NCBI GenBank assembly: GCA_016720595.1
Contig: JADKKI010000033.1
Span: forward strand, 62,001-126,000
DNA: 64,000 nucleotides
Direction of reading: 5' to 3'
Origin: Myxococcales bacterium
GTDB taxonomy: Bacteria; Myxococcota_A; Polyangia; Haliangiales; Haliangiaceae
Part shown: positions 50,065 to 58,497 of the stretch, piece by piece
Numbering within the stretch: the first letter of the stretch is position 1
Layout: each line of letters starts with the position of its first letter
Position numbers and translations under genes: made by a program
The notes under the pieces: model-generated
What the model was told of the DNA's origin: nothing
Database searches by the model: none
Seen by the model: only the letters and a program-made list of their open reading frames with translations

Positions 50065-51606
50065 GCCGGCGAGGCGACCGATCGCCTCCATCCGGTGGGC
50101 CGCGCGCAGCTGCTCCTCGGTCTCGCGCTGGAGCGTGACATCCGTGGCGAGCCCGGTCAGGCCGACGATCTCGCCGTTGACCATCAGCGGGCGCGTGGAG
50201 TTGCGGAGGTAGCGCGGCTTTCCCGAGGCGTCCATCCAGCGAAACTCCACGAGGCCGTGCGCCGCACCGGCGAGCCGCCGCGCGAAGTCGGCCTTGAGCT
50301 CGGCGAGGTCCTCCGGATGGATGAACTCGTCGATCGATCGGCCGAGCACCTGCTCGGGCTCGTACCCGAACCGGGTGAGGGCGCGGCTCGTGAACGTCAG
50401 CCGCCCCTGAAGGTCGATCGAGAACACGAGCTCCTCGAGGTTGTCGACCAGGGTTCGGTACCGGTCCTCGCTTGCCCGGAGGGTCTCGGCCACGCGCTTG
50501 CGCTCGGTGATGTCCTGCTTGATCGCGATGAAGTGCGTGACCTGACCCTGGCCATCGCGCACCGGCGTGATCGTCATGTCCTCCGTATACAGCTGGCCAT
50601 CCTTGCGACGATTGACCAGCTCGCCGTGCCAGGTCTTGCCCGCGCGGATGGTGGTCCACATCTCGCGGTAGAACCCCGCATCCTGCGTGCCGGACTTGAG
50701 GAGGCTCGTGCTCGCCCCGACGATCTCCGCCGGCGCGTACCCCGAGAGCCGCGAGAACGCCGCGTTGGCCCAGTAGATCGTGCCCGACAGATCGGTGATC
50801 ACGACGCTGTTATCCGCGGCCTGGAGCGCGCTCGTCAGCAGGTGGGTCGCGGCATCCGCAACGTGGCGCTCCGTCTCGTCGACGATCACGGCCACCGCCG
50901 CGACCCCGCCTTGCTGACTCGGGTGCATCAGCCGGAAGTCGACGGTGCACCAGACCACCATGCCGTCCTTGCGAACGTACCGCGTTGTGTGGCGGACGCT
51001 CGAGGCCTCCCCACCGACCAGCTGCCCGAACGTCTCGGCGTCGGCCGCGCGGTCTTCGGGATGGGTGATATCGGAGATCCGCAGCGACAGCAGCTCCTTC
51101 GCGCTGTAGCCGGTGAGGATGCACATCGCAGGGTTGACGTGCGTGAGCCGCTGGGTCCCGAGGTCGACCTGCACGATCCCCACGGGCACCACGTCGAACA
51201 TCGCGCGTAGCTCTCGCTCGCTCTCCTGGAGCGCGGCGTTCACGCGGTTGAGCTCGGTGACATCCTCGAACAGCCCCACCAGACACGCCGCGCCGCCGAT
51301 CTCGAGCGGCTTCACGGTGAGCAGGAACACGCGTGTGCTGCCATCGCGGTGGCGCAGGTGCACGGCGAGCCGCCTGACCTCACCGCCGCCCGCGAGGTTC
51401 CTCGTAGATCCGCGCGCGCATCAGGGATCCTCGTAGATCGCGAGCTCCGCGGTCGAACGTCCGATCAGCTCGTCGCGGGTAAGTCCGAGCGAGCGGGCGA
51501 ACGTCTCGTTGGCCTCGACGATCACGCCATCGCGCCAGGTGACCACCACGCCGGTGAACATCGTCCGGACCAACGCCGCGAACTGGTCGGTGAGGATGGG
51601 CGATGC
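50065..51606 (-). CDS. hybrid histidine kinase, PAS sensor half (frame-broken)
   Basis: N-terminal sensor half of the same kinase. The main open part begins at 51363 and has about four PAS/PAC units: FDVVPVGIVQVDLGTQRLTH, AADNSVVITDLSGTIYWANA with TAGKTWHGE-type loops, VFSIDLQGRLTFTSRALTRF, and a partial first one. A further PAS (MFTGVVVTWRDGVIVEANET, FARSLGLTRDELIGR) lies in 51430-51573 in another frame. A one-base loss in the CCC of GATCCCTGATG (about 51424) and a one-base gain in GAACCTCGCG (about 51400) would reconnect it through MRARIYEE. The true start is unclear; an ATG at 51561 or TTG at 51573 are candidates. Signals are unknown. Confidence 0.65.
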
Positions 51607-51624
51607 CTGGATCGCGCGGACCCG

Positions 51625-51651
51625 TGGTTATGGTTGTGGTTGTGGTTGTGG
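51625..51651. repeat. GGTTGT hexanucleotide repeat
   Basis: About four and a half units of GGTTGT (one GGTTAT) in the gap between the sensor kinase and the divergent cysteine-cluster gene. On the minus strand one frame reads MPDGEEQQGHNHNHNHNH, a His-Asn repeat that could be the lost N-terminus of the kinase. Confidence 0.6.
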
Positions 51652-51817
51652 CCCTGCTGCTCCTCCCCATCCGGCATGGGTGGAGCTGCTGCAAAGACTG
51701 CGCCCGCCCGCCGGGAGACCTCCCGCCGAAATCGCGCAGGCGTTGCGCCTGGTGCAACGCCCCCGCACGGCCTGCGCGCAGACGGGTGGGATCCGCCGAA
51801 CAGTGTACCTTCGGGAC

Positions 51818-52600
51818 GTGGCGGACCCCGATCACGACCAGGCCTATGGCACCGCGTCGCCCGATGCACCGGTGACCCGCGCGGACTTCGAGCGCGCCCT
51901 CCGCGCTCTTCACGCGAGCGACCTCCGGACCCATGATCAGCTCCTGCACCTCGCGGCTCAGGTGGTGGCCCTCACGGACGAGCTGACCCGCCGCCTCGAT
52001 GGGGTGGAGCCCAAGCCGGCACCGCCCGAGACACCCGCGGAGCCGACCGCGCTCACGGTGGAGACCACCGTGGCGATGATGACGGACGACACGCTCTCGC
52101 GGATCCGGGCGAACGACGCGAACCAGGACAACGGCGTCTCGTTCGAGATGGGCGGTGACAAGTACACGGTGCAGTCCGAATCCCCGCCGTGCGAGGAGCT
52201 GATCCACCTCTGCAAGGCGCGCTGCTGCACGCTGAGGTTCGCCCTCTCCACGCAGGACCTCGACGAGGGCATCATCCGCTGGGACTACGGTCGCCCGTAC
52301 ATGATCCGCCAGCGCGCGAGTGACGAGTACTGCGTGCACAACGATCCGGAGACGCACCACTGCACGGTGCACGCGGCGCGCCCGCGGGTGTGCCGCACCT
52401 ATCACTGCCGCGACGACAAGCGGATCTGGCTCGACTACGAGCAGCGGATCCCCGGACCCGATCCGGACTACAAGCCCGCGCCCTTCACGTTCAACCTGAT
52501 GGACCGCGCGCGTGCGCGAACGGTGGCGCTGTTCAACGAGCACGATGCGCTCGAGAAGGCGTACCCGGATCGCGATCCGCGGAAGGGGCCGAAGCTGTAG
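51818..52600 (+). CDS. YkgJ-family cysteine-cluster protein
   Basis: 260-residue soluble protein with a C-terminal CxxxCxxCC-type zinc or iron-cluster domain (UPF0153/YkgJ): CEELIHLCKARCCTLRF, then EYCVHND, HHCTVHAARPRVCRTYHC. The N-terminal 110 residues are an acidic helix (DFERALRALHASDLRTHDQL) and linker. The GTG at 51818 (VADPDHDQAYG) is chosen because upstream sequence in this frame is Arg/Pro low-complexity. Family members bind metal; biological role unknown here. It is divergent from the sensor kinase and the last intact gene before the mobile region. Confidence 0.85.
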   Translation: MADPDHDQAYGTASPDAPVTRADFERALRALHASDLRTHDQLLHLAAQVVALTDELTRRLDGVEPKPAPPETPAEPTALTVETTVAMMTDDTLSRIRANDANQDNGVSFEMGGDKYTVQSESPPCEELIHLCKARCCTLRFALSTQDLDEGIIRWDYGRPYMIRQRASDEYCVHNDPETHHCTVHAARPRVCRTYHCRDDKRIWLDYEQRIPGPDPDYKPAPFTFNLMDRARARTVALFNEHDALEKAYPDRDPRKGPKL

Positions 52601-53417
52601 CGGGAACCGGCGACCACGGTCGCGACGCTCTCGGCAATGGCTCGAGAGGACGGTGCTGCTCGAACGCACGTTCGCGACTTCCAGCCTTGCAGCCCGCACT
52701 TCAACGGCTTGAATTCGGCAGAGATCCAGGCCGGGCAGCGTCGCGAGCGCGTGTTGTGTGCTCGACGTGTCCGATGAGTGGAGGCGGCCGTGTCCCTTCC
52801 CACTTGAATCCGGCAGAGATCCGGGCCGGACCTCGTCGCGAGCGCGTGACCGCCTGTGGAGGGCGGGTCGGCATGTGACCTGCGCGCACGAGCCACTCGC
52901 CGAGCTACAGGCGCAGCTCACAAGCCTCCTTCCGCCCCCCACAGGCCCGCGCCGGCCAGATCGCTCCGACGTCGAATTCTTTGAATTCGAGGAGAGGGAG
53001 ATCCGAGAGCGAGCGCTGTGGCGAACGCGTGTAGCAGCGATGGGTCGGTGAACGTGGACTGGGTCAACTGCTCACGTTGCCTCGTGGCGTTGGTGGCGCG
53101 CGTTGCCTCTCACATGAATTCGGCAGAGATCCGGGCCGGCCTCAGGAACGCCGCACTGCCTCTGGCGAGAGAGCGGAACCAGGACTGAGGCTCGGGACCT
53201 TGCCGTGCGGGGACGCCGAGGATCGTGGCGAACGCGTGTGCCGCCGATGCCGCCGCCGCCGCCGATGCCGCTCGGCACGCAGGCGATACACCGCAGGTCA
53301 AAGAGAGAGTGCCAGTTGGCGGATGGACTACAGGTCTCTCCTTGCGGGCTCGCGGTTGAATCTCCGACGACGATCTGCGGGCCATGTGTCAGACCCATCG
53401 TCTATAGATATCTAGTC
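52601..53417. repeat. repeat-rich intergenic region left of the transposase
   Basis: 817 bases without a confident gene. It holds three direct copies of a unit of about 26-46 bases beginning GAATTCGGCAGAGATCC (near 52710, 52805 and 53114). The first two extend through TCGCGAGCGCGTG. A fourth diverged copy lies inverted at 54240-54275. In one frame they read SAEIRAGPRRERV-like peptides. The left inverted repeat of the mobile element is within this stretch. Confidence 0.75.
52843..52997 (+). repeat. left inverted repeat of the transposase element
   Basis: About 154 bases, roughly 90% identical to the reverse complement of 54374-54526. It begins with a small imperfect hairpin (GACCGCC then GGCGGGTC) and ends at GAATTCGAGGAGAG. 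The plus-strand frame reads QAQLTSLLPPPTGPRRPDRS followed by DVEFFEFEE. Confidence 0.85.
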
Positions 53418-54143
53418 ATGGCAAGGCAAAACTCGAGAGTCCGTCATGTTCAGTTGTCCCTCGATGCAGCACGACGCCCGATGGGGCACGGTGGTTGGCG
53501 GCCGGGCGCTGGGCGACCGCGGACCAGGAAGGGCGTGTCGCATGACACGCGCGAGGCGATCGCACCGAGCTATCCGCAGCACGTCACGTTGAGGACGGTG
53601 GACGGAGTGATGTCGTTGCGGCGGCGTTGGCTGGTGAGGCTGATCCGCGATGCGATCGCTCGGTCGCACCGCGCGGACTTTCGGGTCACGGAGTTCAACA
53701 TCGAGTCGAATCACCTCCACCTGGTGATCGAGGCGGATAGCAACGCGGCCCGTGCCCGGGGGATCCAGGGGCTGAAGGTCCGGATCGCGCGCAGTGTGAA
53801 CCGGGGGCTGGGGCGCACGGGGAAGCTGTTCGAGGATCGGTATCACGCGCGTGCGCTGAAGACGCCGCGCGAGGTGCGGAACGCGCTGCGCTACGTCCTC
53901 AACAACGCGCTCCACCACGAGGCTGCACCTTCCATGCGGGAGGGCACGTGGATCGATCCGTGCTCCAGCGCGGCCTGGTTCGATGGTTGGCGCAGCCCCG
54001 TGGTGCCCGACACGTGGTGGAAGCGCGAGCTCCTCGCTCGGCCATCACCGGTGGCACGGCCGACGCGATGGCTCCTTAGGGTCGGATGGCGGCGTCACGG
54101 TGCCCTCGCTTTCGACGAGGTGCCAGGCCCGCGCCTACCGTGA
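53418..54143 (+). CDS. REP-associated/IS200-like Y1 transposase
   Basis: 241-residue single-strand HUH transposase. The metal-binding His-x-His is H99-L-H101 in SNHLHLVIEA and the nucleophile is probably Tyr142 in EDRYHARAL. The N-terminal HGGWRPGAGRPRTRKGVSH is a basic tail common in transposases of this group from Deltaproteobacteria. Core length and residues are intact, so it may be active. Start ATG 53418. Such RAYT-type proteins mobilise or process REP hairpins as single strands. Neighbouring hairpins at the ends of the long inverted repeats are candidate substrates. Confidence 0.85.
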   Translation: MARQNSRVRHVQLSLDAARRPMGHGGWRPGAGRPRTRKGVSHDTREAIAPSYPQHVTLRTVDGVMSLRRRWLVRLIRDAIARSHRADFRVTEFNIESNHLHLVIEADSNAARARGIQGLKVRIARSVNRGLGRTGKLFEDRYHARALKTPREVRNALRYVLNNALHHEAAPSMREGTWIDPCSSAAWFDGWRSPVVPDTWWKRELLARPSPVARPTRWLLRVGWRRHGALAFDEVPGPRLP

Positions 54144-54373
54144 TCGGCGGTTGCGCGCTCCCAGGAAGGGCAACCAGCCTCCGGGTCGCGTGCGGTCGGG
54201 AGTTCGTGTTGGCACGGGCTTAGGTCATTCGCTCGCGACGAGGCCCAGCCTGCAGCTCCGCCGAATTGAACTTGGGGGGGAGGGTGGGGGCATCGCTCCC
54301 ACGAGTCTGCGCGACCAGGCATGGCAGCACCGCCTCGCATCGCGCCGAACTCCGCTTCCTCCTCTCTCTCTTG
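54144..54373. other. gap right of the transposase, inverted repeat copy
   Basis: No gene seen. It contains the fourth, inverted copy of the SAEIRAGPRRERV-type repeat (54240-54275, reading FNSAELQAGPRRERM on the minus strand) and a run of seven G at 54274-54280. Confidence 0.5.
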
Positions 54374-54526
54374 CTCTCCTCGAATTCAAAGAATTCGACG
54401 TCGGGACGATCTGGCCGGCGCGGGCCTGTGGTAGGCGGCAGGAGGCTTGTGAGCTGCGCCTGCACCTCGGCGAGTGGCCGTGCGCGCCGGGGTCACACGC
54501 CGACCCGCCTCTACAGGCGGTCACGC
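54374..54526 (-). repeat. right inverted repeat of the transposase element
   Basis: Reverse-complement partner of 52843-52997. The minus-strand frame reads QAQLTSLLPPTTGPRRPDRP then DVEFFEFEE. Across the shared 31-codon core the two copies differ at about seven bases, none at second codon positions and with no indels. Confidence 0.85.
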
Positions 54527-54561
54527 GAAGTGCGCTCGGAGCGAAGGCCGTGCCTGGATGT

Positions 54562-54698
54562 GATGCGATGCGATGCGATGCGATGCGATGCGATGCGATG
54601 CGATGCGATGCGATGCGGTGCGATGCGATGCGATGCGATGCGATGCGATGCGATGCGATGCGATGCGATGCGATGCGATGCGATGCGATGCGATGCGA
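54562..54698. repeat. pentanucleotide (CGATG)n tract
   Basis: About 27 tandem units of CGATG over 137 bases, with one variant CGGTG at 54616-54620. The unit is not a multiple of three, so gain or loss of one unit shifts any frame read through it. On the minus strand every frame gives an open His-Arg-Ile-Ala-Ser repeat continuing the broken ptsP. Confidence 0.95.
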
Positions 54699-54699
54699 C

Positions 54700-55947
54700 C
54701 GTCGCAACGTTCGGTCGTATTCGTTGGGCGGACGGCAGGTCTTCGGTGGCCACAGGCTGCGGCTGCTCAGCGCGCGCGCGGCGCAGGCGCTCGATGTCGG
54801 TCGGCGCTGGGTGGACCAGCACCGCGCCGGTGTCGCCGTCGACCGCGAGCAGGTCTCCCGGGCGCGCCCAGCCGAACAGGCCGGGCACGTCGCTGACCAC
54901 CGGCAGGTGCGCGGCGCGCGCCACGGCGATCGCGGCGGGGCCACGGCATCGCTCGCGACCAGGGCCGAGGCGCCTCGCGCGACGGCGGCGATCGCGATCA
55001 GCACGTTGATCCGATCCGCGATCCAATCAGGCCGGGGCGCAGGGAGCGCGGATCGGCGAGCAGCACGCACAGCTCCTCGACGCCGGCCCCGTGATCTGCG
55101 GACTCGCGCACGGTGCCCGGCTTGAACCGCGCGCGCGCATACTCGTTGGCGACGTTGCGCAGGCCCTCGGGCTGACCGCTCGCCGCGCACAGCCGCTGGC
55201 GAAGCTGCGCATCGCACAGCAAGCATCGCGAAGCGATCGAGGGCCGCACCGACCGCGGGGACGGTGGAGTCCGCGAGCTTCTTCATCGCGCGGCCGAGGT
55301 CCTCGCGGAGGCGGGCGAAGGCGCGCTCGATCTCGATGGGCGGTGCGCCGAGGGCGGTGGTGGTGGGCACCACGCCCGCACGACCGAGCACGGCGCCGGG
55401 GACGTGCGCGAGGCCGGAGAGCCGCGCGGAGCGAACGGCACTCGCGAGCCGCCGCTCGATCGCGAGGTCACCGGGGCGCCGAGGGCGGTGGCGAGCGTCA
55501 CCTCGTCGGCCGCGAACTTCGTGGTGCGGCGCTGCAGCACGAGCACGCCGATCACGGTGCCCGCACCGATCAGAGGCACGCCGACGAACACGGGGAACCG
55601 CTCCTCGCCGAGGCCCGGCACCGGCGTACGCGGCCTCGGCCGCGGCGTGCTCGGCGGAGACCGGGCGCATGCACTCGGCGACCAGGCCGGTGATGCCCTC
55701 GCCCACGGCGAGCGTGGTGCCGATCGCGTTCGGCCCGAAGCCGTGGTTGCCACGCATCACGAGGTGATCGTCCTCGCGGACGTACACGCTCGCGATCTCG
55801 ACGCCCATGATCGCGACAGGCTCATCGTCACATCGCGGACAGCATCGTCTCGATCGGTCCGTCGTGCGCAGCGAGCTCGATCAGCCGGAGGATGCCGTCG
55901 ACGCCCCGATCACCTCGGTGGTGGACCTGGATGATCGGCTTCGACAC
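54700..55947 (-). pseudogene. ptsP: ptsP-like (PEP-protein phosphotransferase, enzyme I-Ntr type) pseudogene
   Basis: Remnant of a GAF-containing enzyme I (PtsP), which passes phosphate from PEP to an NPr-type protein. Pieces in changing frames read in order: VSKPIIQVHHRGDRGVDGIL (start GTG 55947), GAF residues MGVEIASVYVREDD and GLGEERFPVFVGVPLIGAGT, an N-terminal enzyme I helical part (DLAIERRLASAVRSARL, RNVANEYARARFKPGTVRES), and the swivelling domain AAIAVARAAHLPVVSDVPG. At least six frame changes occur (near 55832, 55630, 55475, 55225, 55022, 54940). The catalytic PEP-binding barrel is missing: sequence stops at the (CGATG)n tract. It follows dus with a 67-base overlap, so it was the operon's last gene. 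Confidence 0.75.
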
Positions 55948-56954
55948 TCCTCCAGCCTGGCTTCAGCCGATGTTTCTGTCACGTTTCCTGCCTGCAAAAG
56001 CCTGTCGAGGATCGCGAGCGTCGCGACGATCGTCGGCGCGGAATACAGGGCGGCCCGCACGGCGTTGTCGAGGAGCGGCCCGAGCACGCCGACGTGGCGC
56101 CGCGTCACACCGAGACCGAGGCGCTCGCCGCGCCGGGCCACATTGCCGGCGACCAGCTGGGCATACATCGCGACCCGCTCCGCAGCGGTCGGCGGGGCAG
56201 GGACCTCGCCGGCGAGCCGCGCGCGGGCCTCGCGGAACACCCACGGGTGATCGATCGCCGCCCGCCCGATCATCGCGCCTGCGCAGCTGGTCTCCTCGAG
56301 AGCGCGCACCACATCGTCCGCCGTCCGGACATCGCCGTTGACGATCACCGGGATCCGGACCGCCTCGCGCGCGCGCCGCGCCCAGCTCCAGTCGGCCGGC
56401 CCGGTGTGCCCCGCGAGCGCGACGCGACAGTGGATCGTCAGCCCCGCGACCCCCGCCTCCTCGAGGCGCTGCGCGAGCTCGACGATCGGCAGGTGCGACT
56501 CGGGTCCCCAGCCGATCCGGGTCTTGACCGTGACCGGCACGCCCGCCTCTGCACCGACCTCGGCGATCCGCCGCGCCATCGCGACCATCGCCGCGGGCTC
56601 GCGCAGCCACGCTGCCCCGGCGCCCCGGCCCACGACCTTGGGCACCCAGCAGCCGCAGTTGATGTCGAGGAACGCCGGGCCGCAGGCGGTGGCGATTCGC
56701 GCGGCCGCGACGAGCACCTCGGGATCCGGGCCGTAGATCTGGATCCCCGTCGGTCGATCGTCGTCCGCGAGCAGAGCCTTGCGCCGCGCGATCCGCGAAT
56801 CCGCCACCAGCTGCTCCGCGCCCACGAACTCGGTCACGCACAACGTGGCGCCGGCGCTCCGGCACGCGCGGCGGAACACGACATCGGAGACGTCCTCCAT
56901 CGGCGCGAGCACCACGCGGCCCGCCTGGGCGAACAACGCGGTGAAGGCCGGCAT
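55881..56954 (-). CDS. tRNA-dihydrouridine synthase
   Basis: 357-residue FMN enzyme reducing uridines in tRNA to dihydrouridine. Features are VVLAPMEDVSDVVFRRACR, TGIQIYGPDPE, the FLDINCGCWVPKVVGRGAGA loop whose Cys acts as the general acid, VTVKTRIGW, LTIHCRVALAGHTGPADWSW and IPVIVNGDV. The ATG at 56954 (MPAFTALFAQAG) is preferred; in-frame sequence further upstream lacks homology. The subclass (DusA, B or C) cannot be set from sequence by eye, though the NxxxP-type loop is DusB-like. The last 25 residues overlap the ptsP start in another frame. It lies 22 bases after the DUF6916-like gene. Confidence 0.92.
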   Translation of the reverse strand: MPAFTALFAQAGRVVLAPMEDVSDVVFRRACRSAGATLCVTEFVGAEQLVADSRIARRKALLADDDRPTGIQIYGPDPEVLVAAARIATACGPAFLDINCGCWVPKVVGRGAGAAWLREPAAMVAMARRIAEVGAEAGVPVTVKTRIGWGPESHLPIVELAQRLEEAGVAGLTIHCRVALAGHTGPADWSWARRAREAVRIPVIVNGDVRTADDVVRALEETSCAGAMIGRAAIDHPWVFREARARLAGEVPAPPTAAERVAMYAQLVAGNVARRGERLGLGVTRRHVGVLGPLLDNAVRAALYSAPTIVATLAILDRLLQAGNVTETSAEARLEECRSRSSRSTTEVIGASTASSG

Positions 56955-56976
56955 CGTCGCATCGTAGCTCAGGCGG

Positions 56977-57280
56977 TCACGAGAACACGGCGTCGTAGCG
57001 CATGCCCACGGCGTCGGGCCCGGCTGGTACCAGGAACACCTCAGGTGTGCCCAGGGTCGCGTGCTCCAGCGTGTACGCTGGCCTGTGGCGCGCCGATCCG
57101 CTCGGCCGACCGGAACCTTACGAGGAACGCTCCGCGAGCAGCCCCCGGACGGGTCGCCAGCGCCTCGGTCTCGAGGACCTCGAGCGGCAAGGTCTCGTTG
57201 GCGCTCGTGCGCATCAGGAACGTGGTCCCCTTGAGCGCATCGAACTGCTCTCGGGTCAGGGCCGCGACGTCGGTCGGCAT
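56977..57280 (-). CDS. small DUF6916-like protein, frame break near 57080
   Basis: About 100-residue protein of a small family often found beside tail-collar proteins. The first part (LTREQFDALKGTTFLMRT then LEVLETEALATRPGAARGAF) and second part (YTLEHATLGTPEVFLVPAGP, GMRYDAVFS) are in adjacent frames. Removing one base in about 57076-57084 (CAGGCCAGCGTAC) restores them. ATG 57280 overlaps the stop of the NHL gene (TGATG); TGA is at 56977-56979. DUF6916 naming is from memory of the family pattern. Its function is unknown, but the family fits the collar locus 1.7 kb upstream. Confidence 0.6.
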
Positions 57281-58053
57281 CAGCTGACGAACAGGGTTCC
57301 GTCGACGTACGAGACGTAGCTCGCCGGACGATCGAGCTCGAGCGTTTCGACACGCCGCCCCGAGCGATCGAGCACTGCGAGCACCGGGCTCGCTCCATCG
57401 ATCACGAACACGCGCTCGCCATCGGTGGCCACGCTCCACGGCAGCACCCAATCCGCGCCGAGCTTGCGGCGCACGGCACCCGATCGATCGAGCTCGAGGA
57501 CCTCGTGCAGACCGGGATCCGCGACGAGGATCGAATCGTCGATCACCGCGAGCCCGCTGGGCGCACTCAGCGTGCCCTTGCCGAGCTCCCGCGTCATCTC
57601 GCCATCGACCGTGAACGCGACGACGCGGGCGTTGCGCGAGTCGGCGACGAGCAGCTCTTGCTCGGCGGTGACCGCGATGTCGCCAGGATAGAACAGCTCG
57701 GTCTCGCCGATCATGCCCACACTCGCACCGCTCGCATCGATGACCTGCACGCGATGGTTCCCGCGTTCGACGATGTACGCGAGGCCACCGAGGGTGGCGA
57801 CGCCCACGGGATAGTTGAACTTGCCCGGAGCGTGGCCAACGCCACCGGTGCGAAGGTCGCCGCGTGCGTTCGTGATCAGCAGCGCATGCGCATTCGGGCG
57901 GGCCTCGAACCGCACGCCATCCGCGGTCACCGTGGTGGGGCCGCCGGTGGTCTCGATCGGTGGCAACGAGCTACCCGTGGTGCAGCCCGTGAGTGGCAGC
58001 ATCGCGAGCGCCGCGCTACCGGCACCGACCCTCAGAAACATCCGGCGATCCAT
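57280..58053 (-). CDS. NHL-repeat lipoprotein with Tat-like signal
   Basis: 257-residue exported protein. The N-terminus MDRRMFLRVGAGSAALAMLP has a twin-Arg-like RRMFL and a lipobox LTGC (Cys24). The body is five or six NHL-type propeller repeats, for example HAPGKFNYPVGVATLGGLAY, GELFYPGDIAV-like, LSAPSGLAVIDDSILVADPG. NHL propellers bind proteins or ligands. A GAGGAG-type ribosome site precedes ATG 58053. The stop overlaps the next ATG (TGATG). Confidence 0.82.
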   Translation of the reverse strand: MDRRMFLRVGAGSAALAMLPLTGCTTGSSLPPIETTGGPTTVTADGVRFEARPNAHALLITNARGDLRTGGVGHAPGKFNYPVGVATLGGLAYIVERGNHRVQVIDASGASVGMIGETELFYPGDIAVTAEQELLVADSRNARVVAFTVDGEMTRELGKGTLSAPSGLAVIDDSILVADPGLHEVLELDRSGAVRRKLGADWVLPWSVATDGERVFVIDGASPVLAVLDRSGRRVETLELDRPASYVSYVDGTLFVS

Positions 58054-58095
58054 CTCCTCAGTGTCGTCGGTGCTCGTCGAGAACTCAAGGGCTTG

Positions 58096-58497
58096 TCAGG
58101 GTGCGGGGACCCGAGCGCTACCCGACATCGCGTCCTCGATGGCCGCCTGGACCTCCGCCCGCTGGGCCTTCAAGGTCTCCAGCTCGGCGGCGGCGACTCG
58201 CTGTGCTCCGCTGCCACCCGCAGATGCCGCATCCTCGGTGGCCTGCGCGATCATCTGATCGAGCCGGACGAGGGTCTTCGTCATCTCGGGGACCTGCTCG
58301 CGCGTGATCGCGAGCGGCGGTCGCTCGTCGACGGCAGGCTTGGGCGTGACGGGCTGCTGGCTCGCGGGTGGAGCGGGAATGGGAAGTGTCGCCGAGCGCG
58401 CAGACCCCTTCCCGGGCTCCTTCGCCGGCTCTGGCTGCGAGGTCGGGCTGCTGCTCGAGCAGGCGACGAGTGCCACACACAGGGCGATCCGGATCAT
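58096..58497 (-). CDS. small lipoprotein
   Basis: 133-residue predicted lipoprotein. The signal MIRIALCVALVACSSSS has lipobox VAC-like with Cys13; then a Pro/Lys/Ser linker and a C-terminal helix (LVRLDQMIAQATEDAA, AAAELETLKAQRAEVQAAIE) likely to form a coiled coil. No family recognised. The ATG overlaps the GNAT stop by four bases (ATGA), and a Met three codons upstream is an alternative. Confidence 0.68.
   Translation of the reverse strand: MIRIALCVALVACSSSSPTSQPEPAKEPGKGSARSATLPIPAPPASQQPVTPKPAVDERPPLAITREQVPEMTKTLVRLDQMIAQATEDAASAGGSGAQRVAAAELETLKAQRAEVQAAIEDAMSGSARVPAP

Larger units (their letters stand above)
52843..54526 (+). mobile_element. Y1/REP-type transposase element with long inverted repeats
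   Basis: About 1.7 kb containing one HUH transposase gene between inverted repeats of about 154 bases, with flanking direct repeats. Classical IS200/IS605 or RAYT units use short hairpins rather than long inverted repeats, although each arm here starts with a REP-like hairpin. The element abuts a truncated ptsP, separated from it by the pentanucleotide tract. Boundaries are approximate; I see no clear target-site duplication. Confidence 0.65.

Noticed and set aside
54562..54698. Possible CRISPR array at the pentanucleotide tract
   Set aside because: There are no spacers; it is an uninterrupted five-base tandem repeat and no cas gene is nearby.
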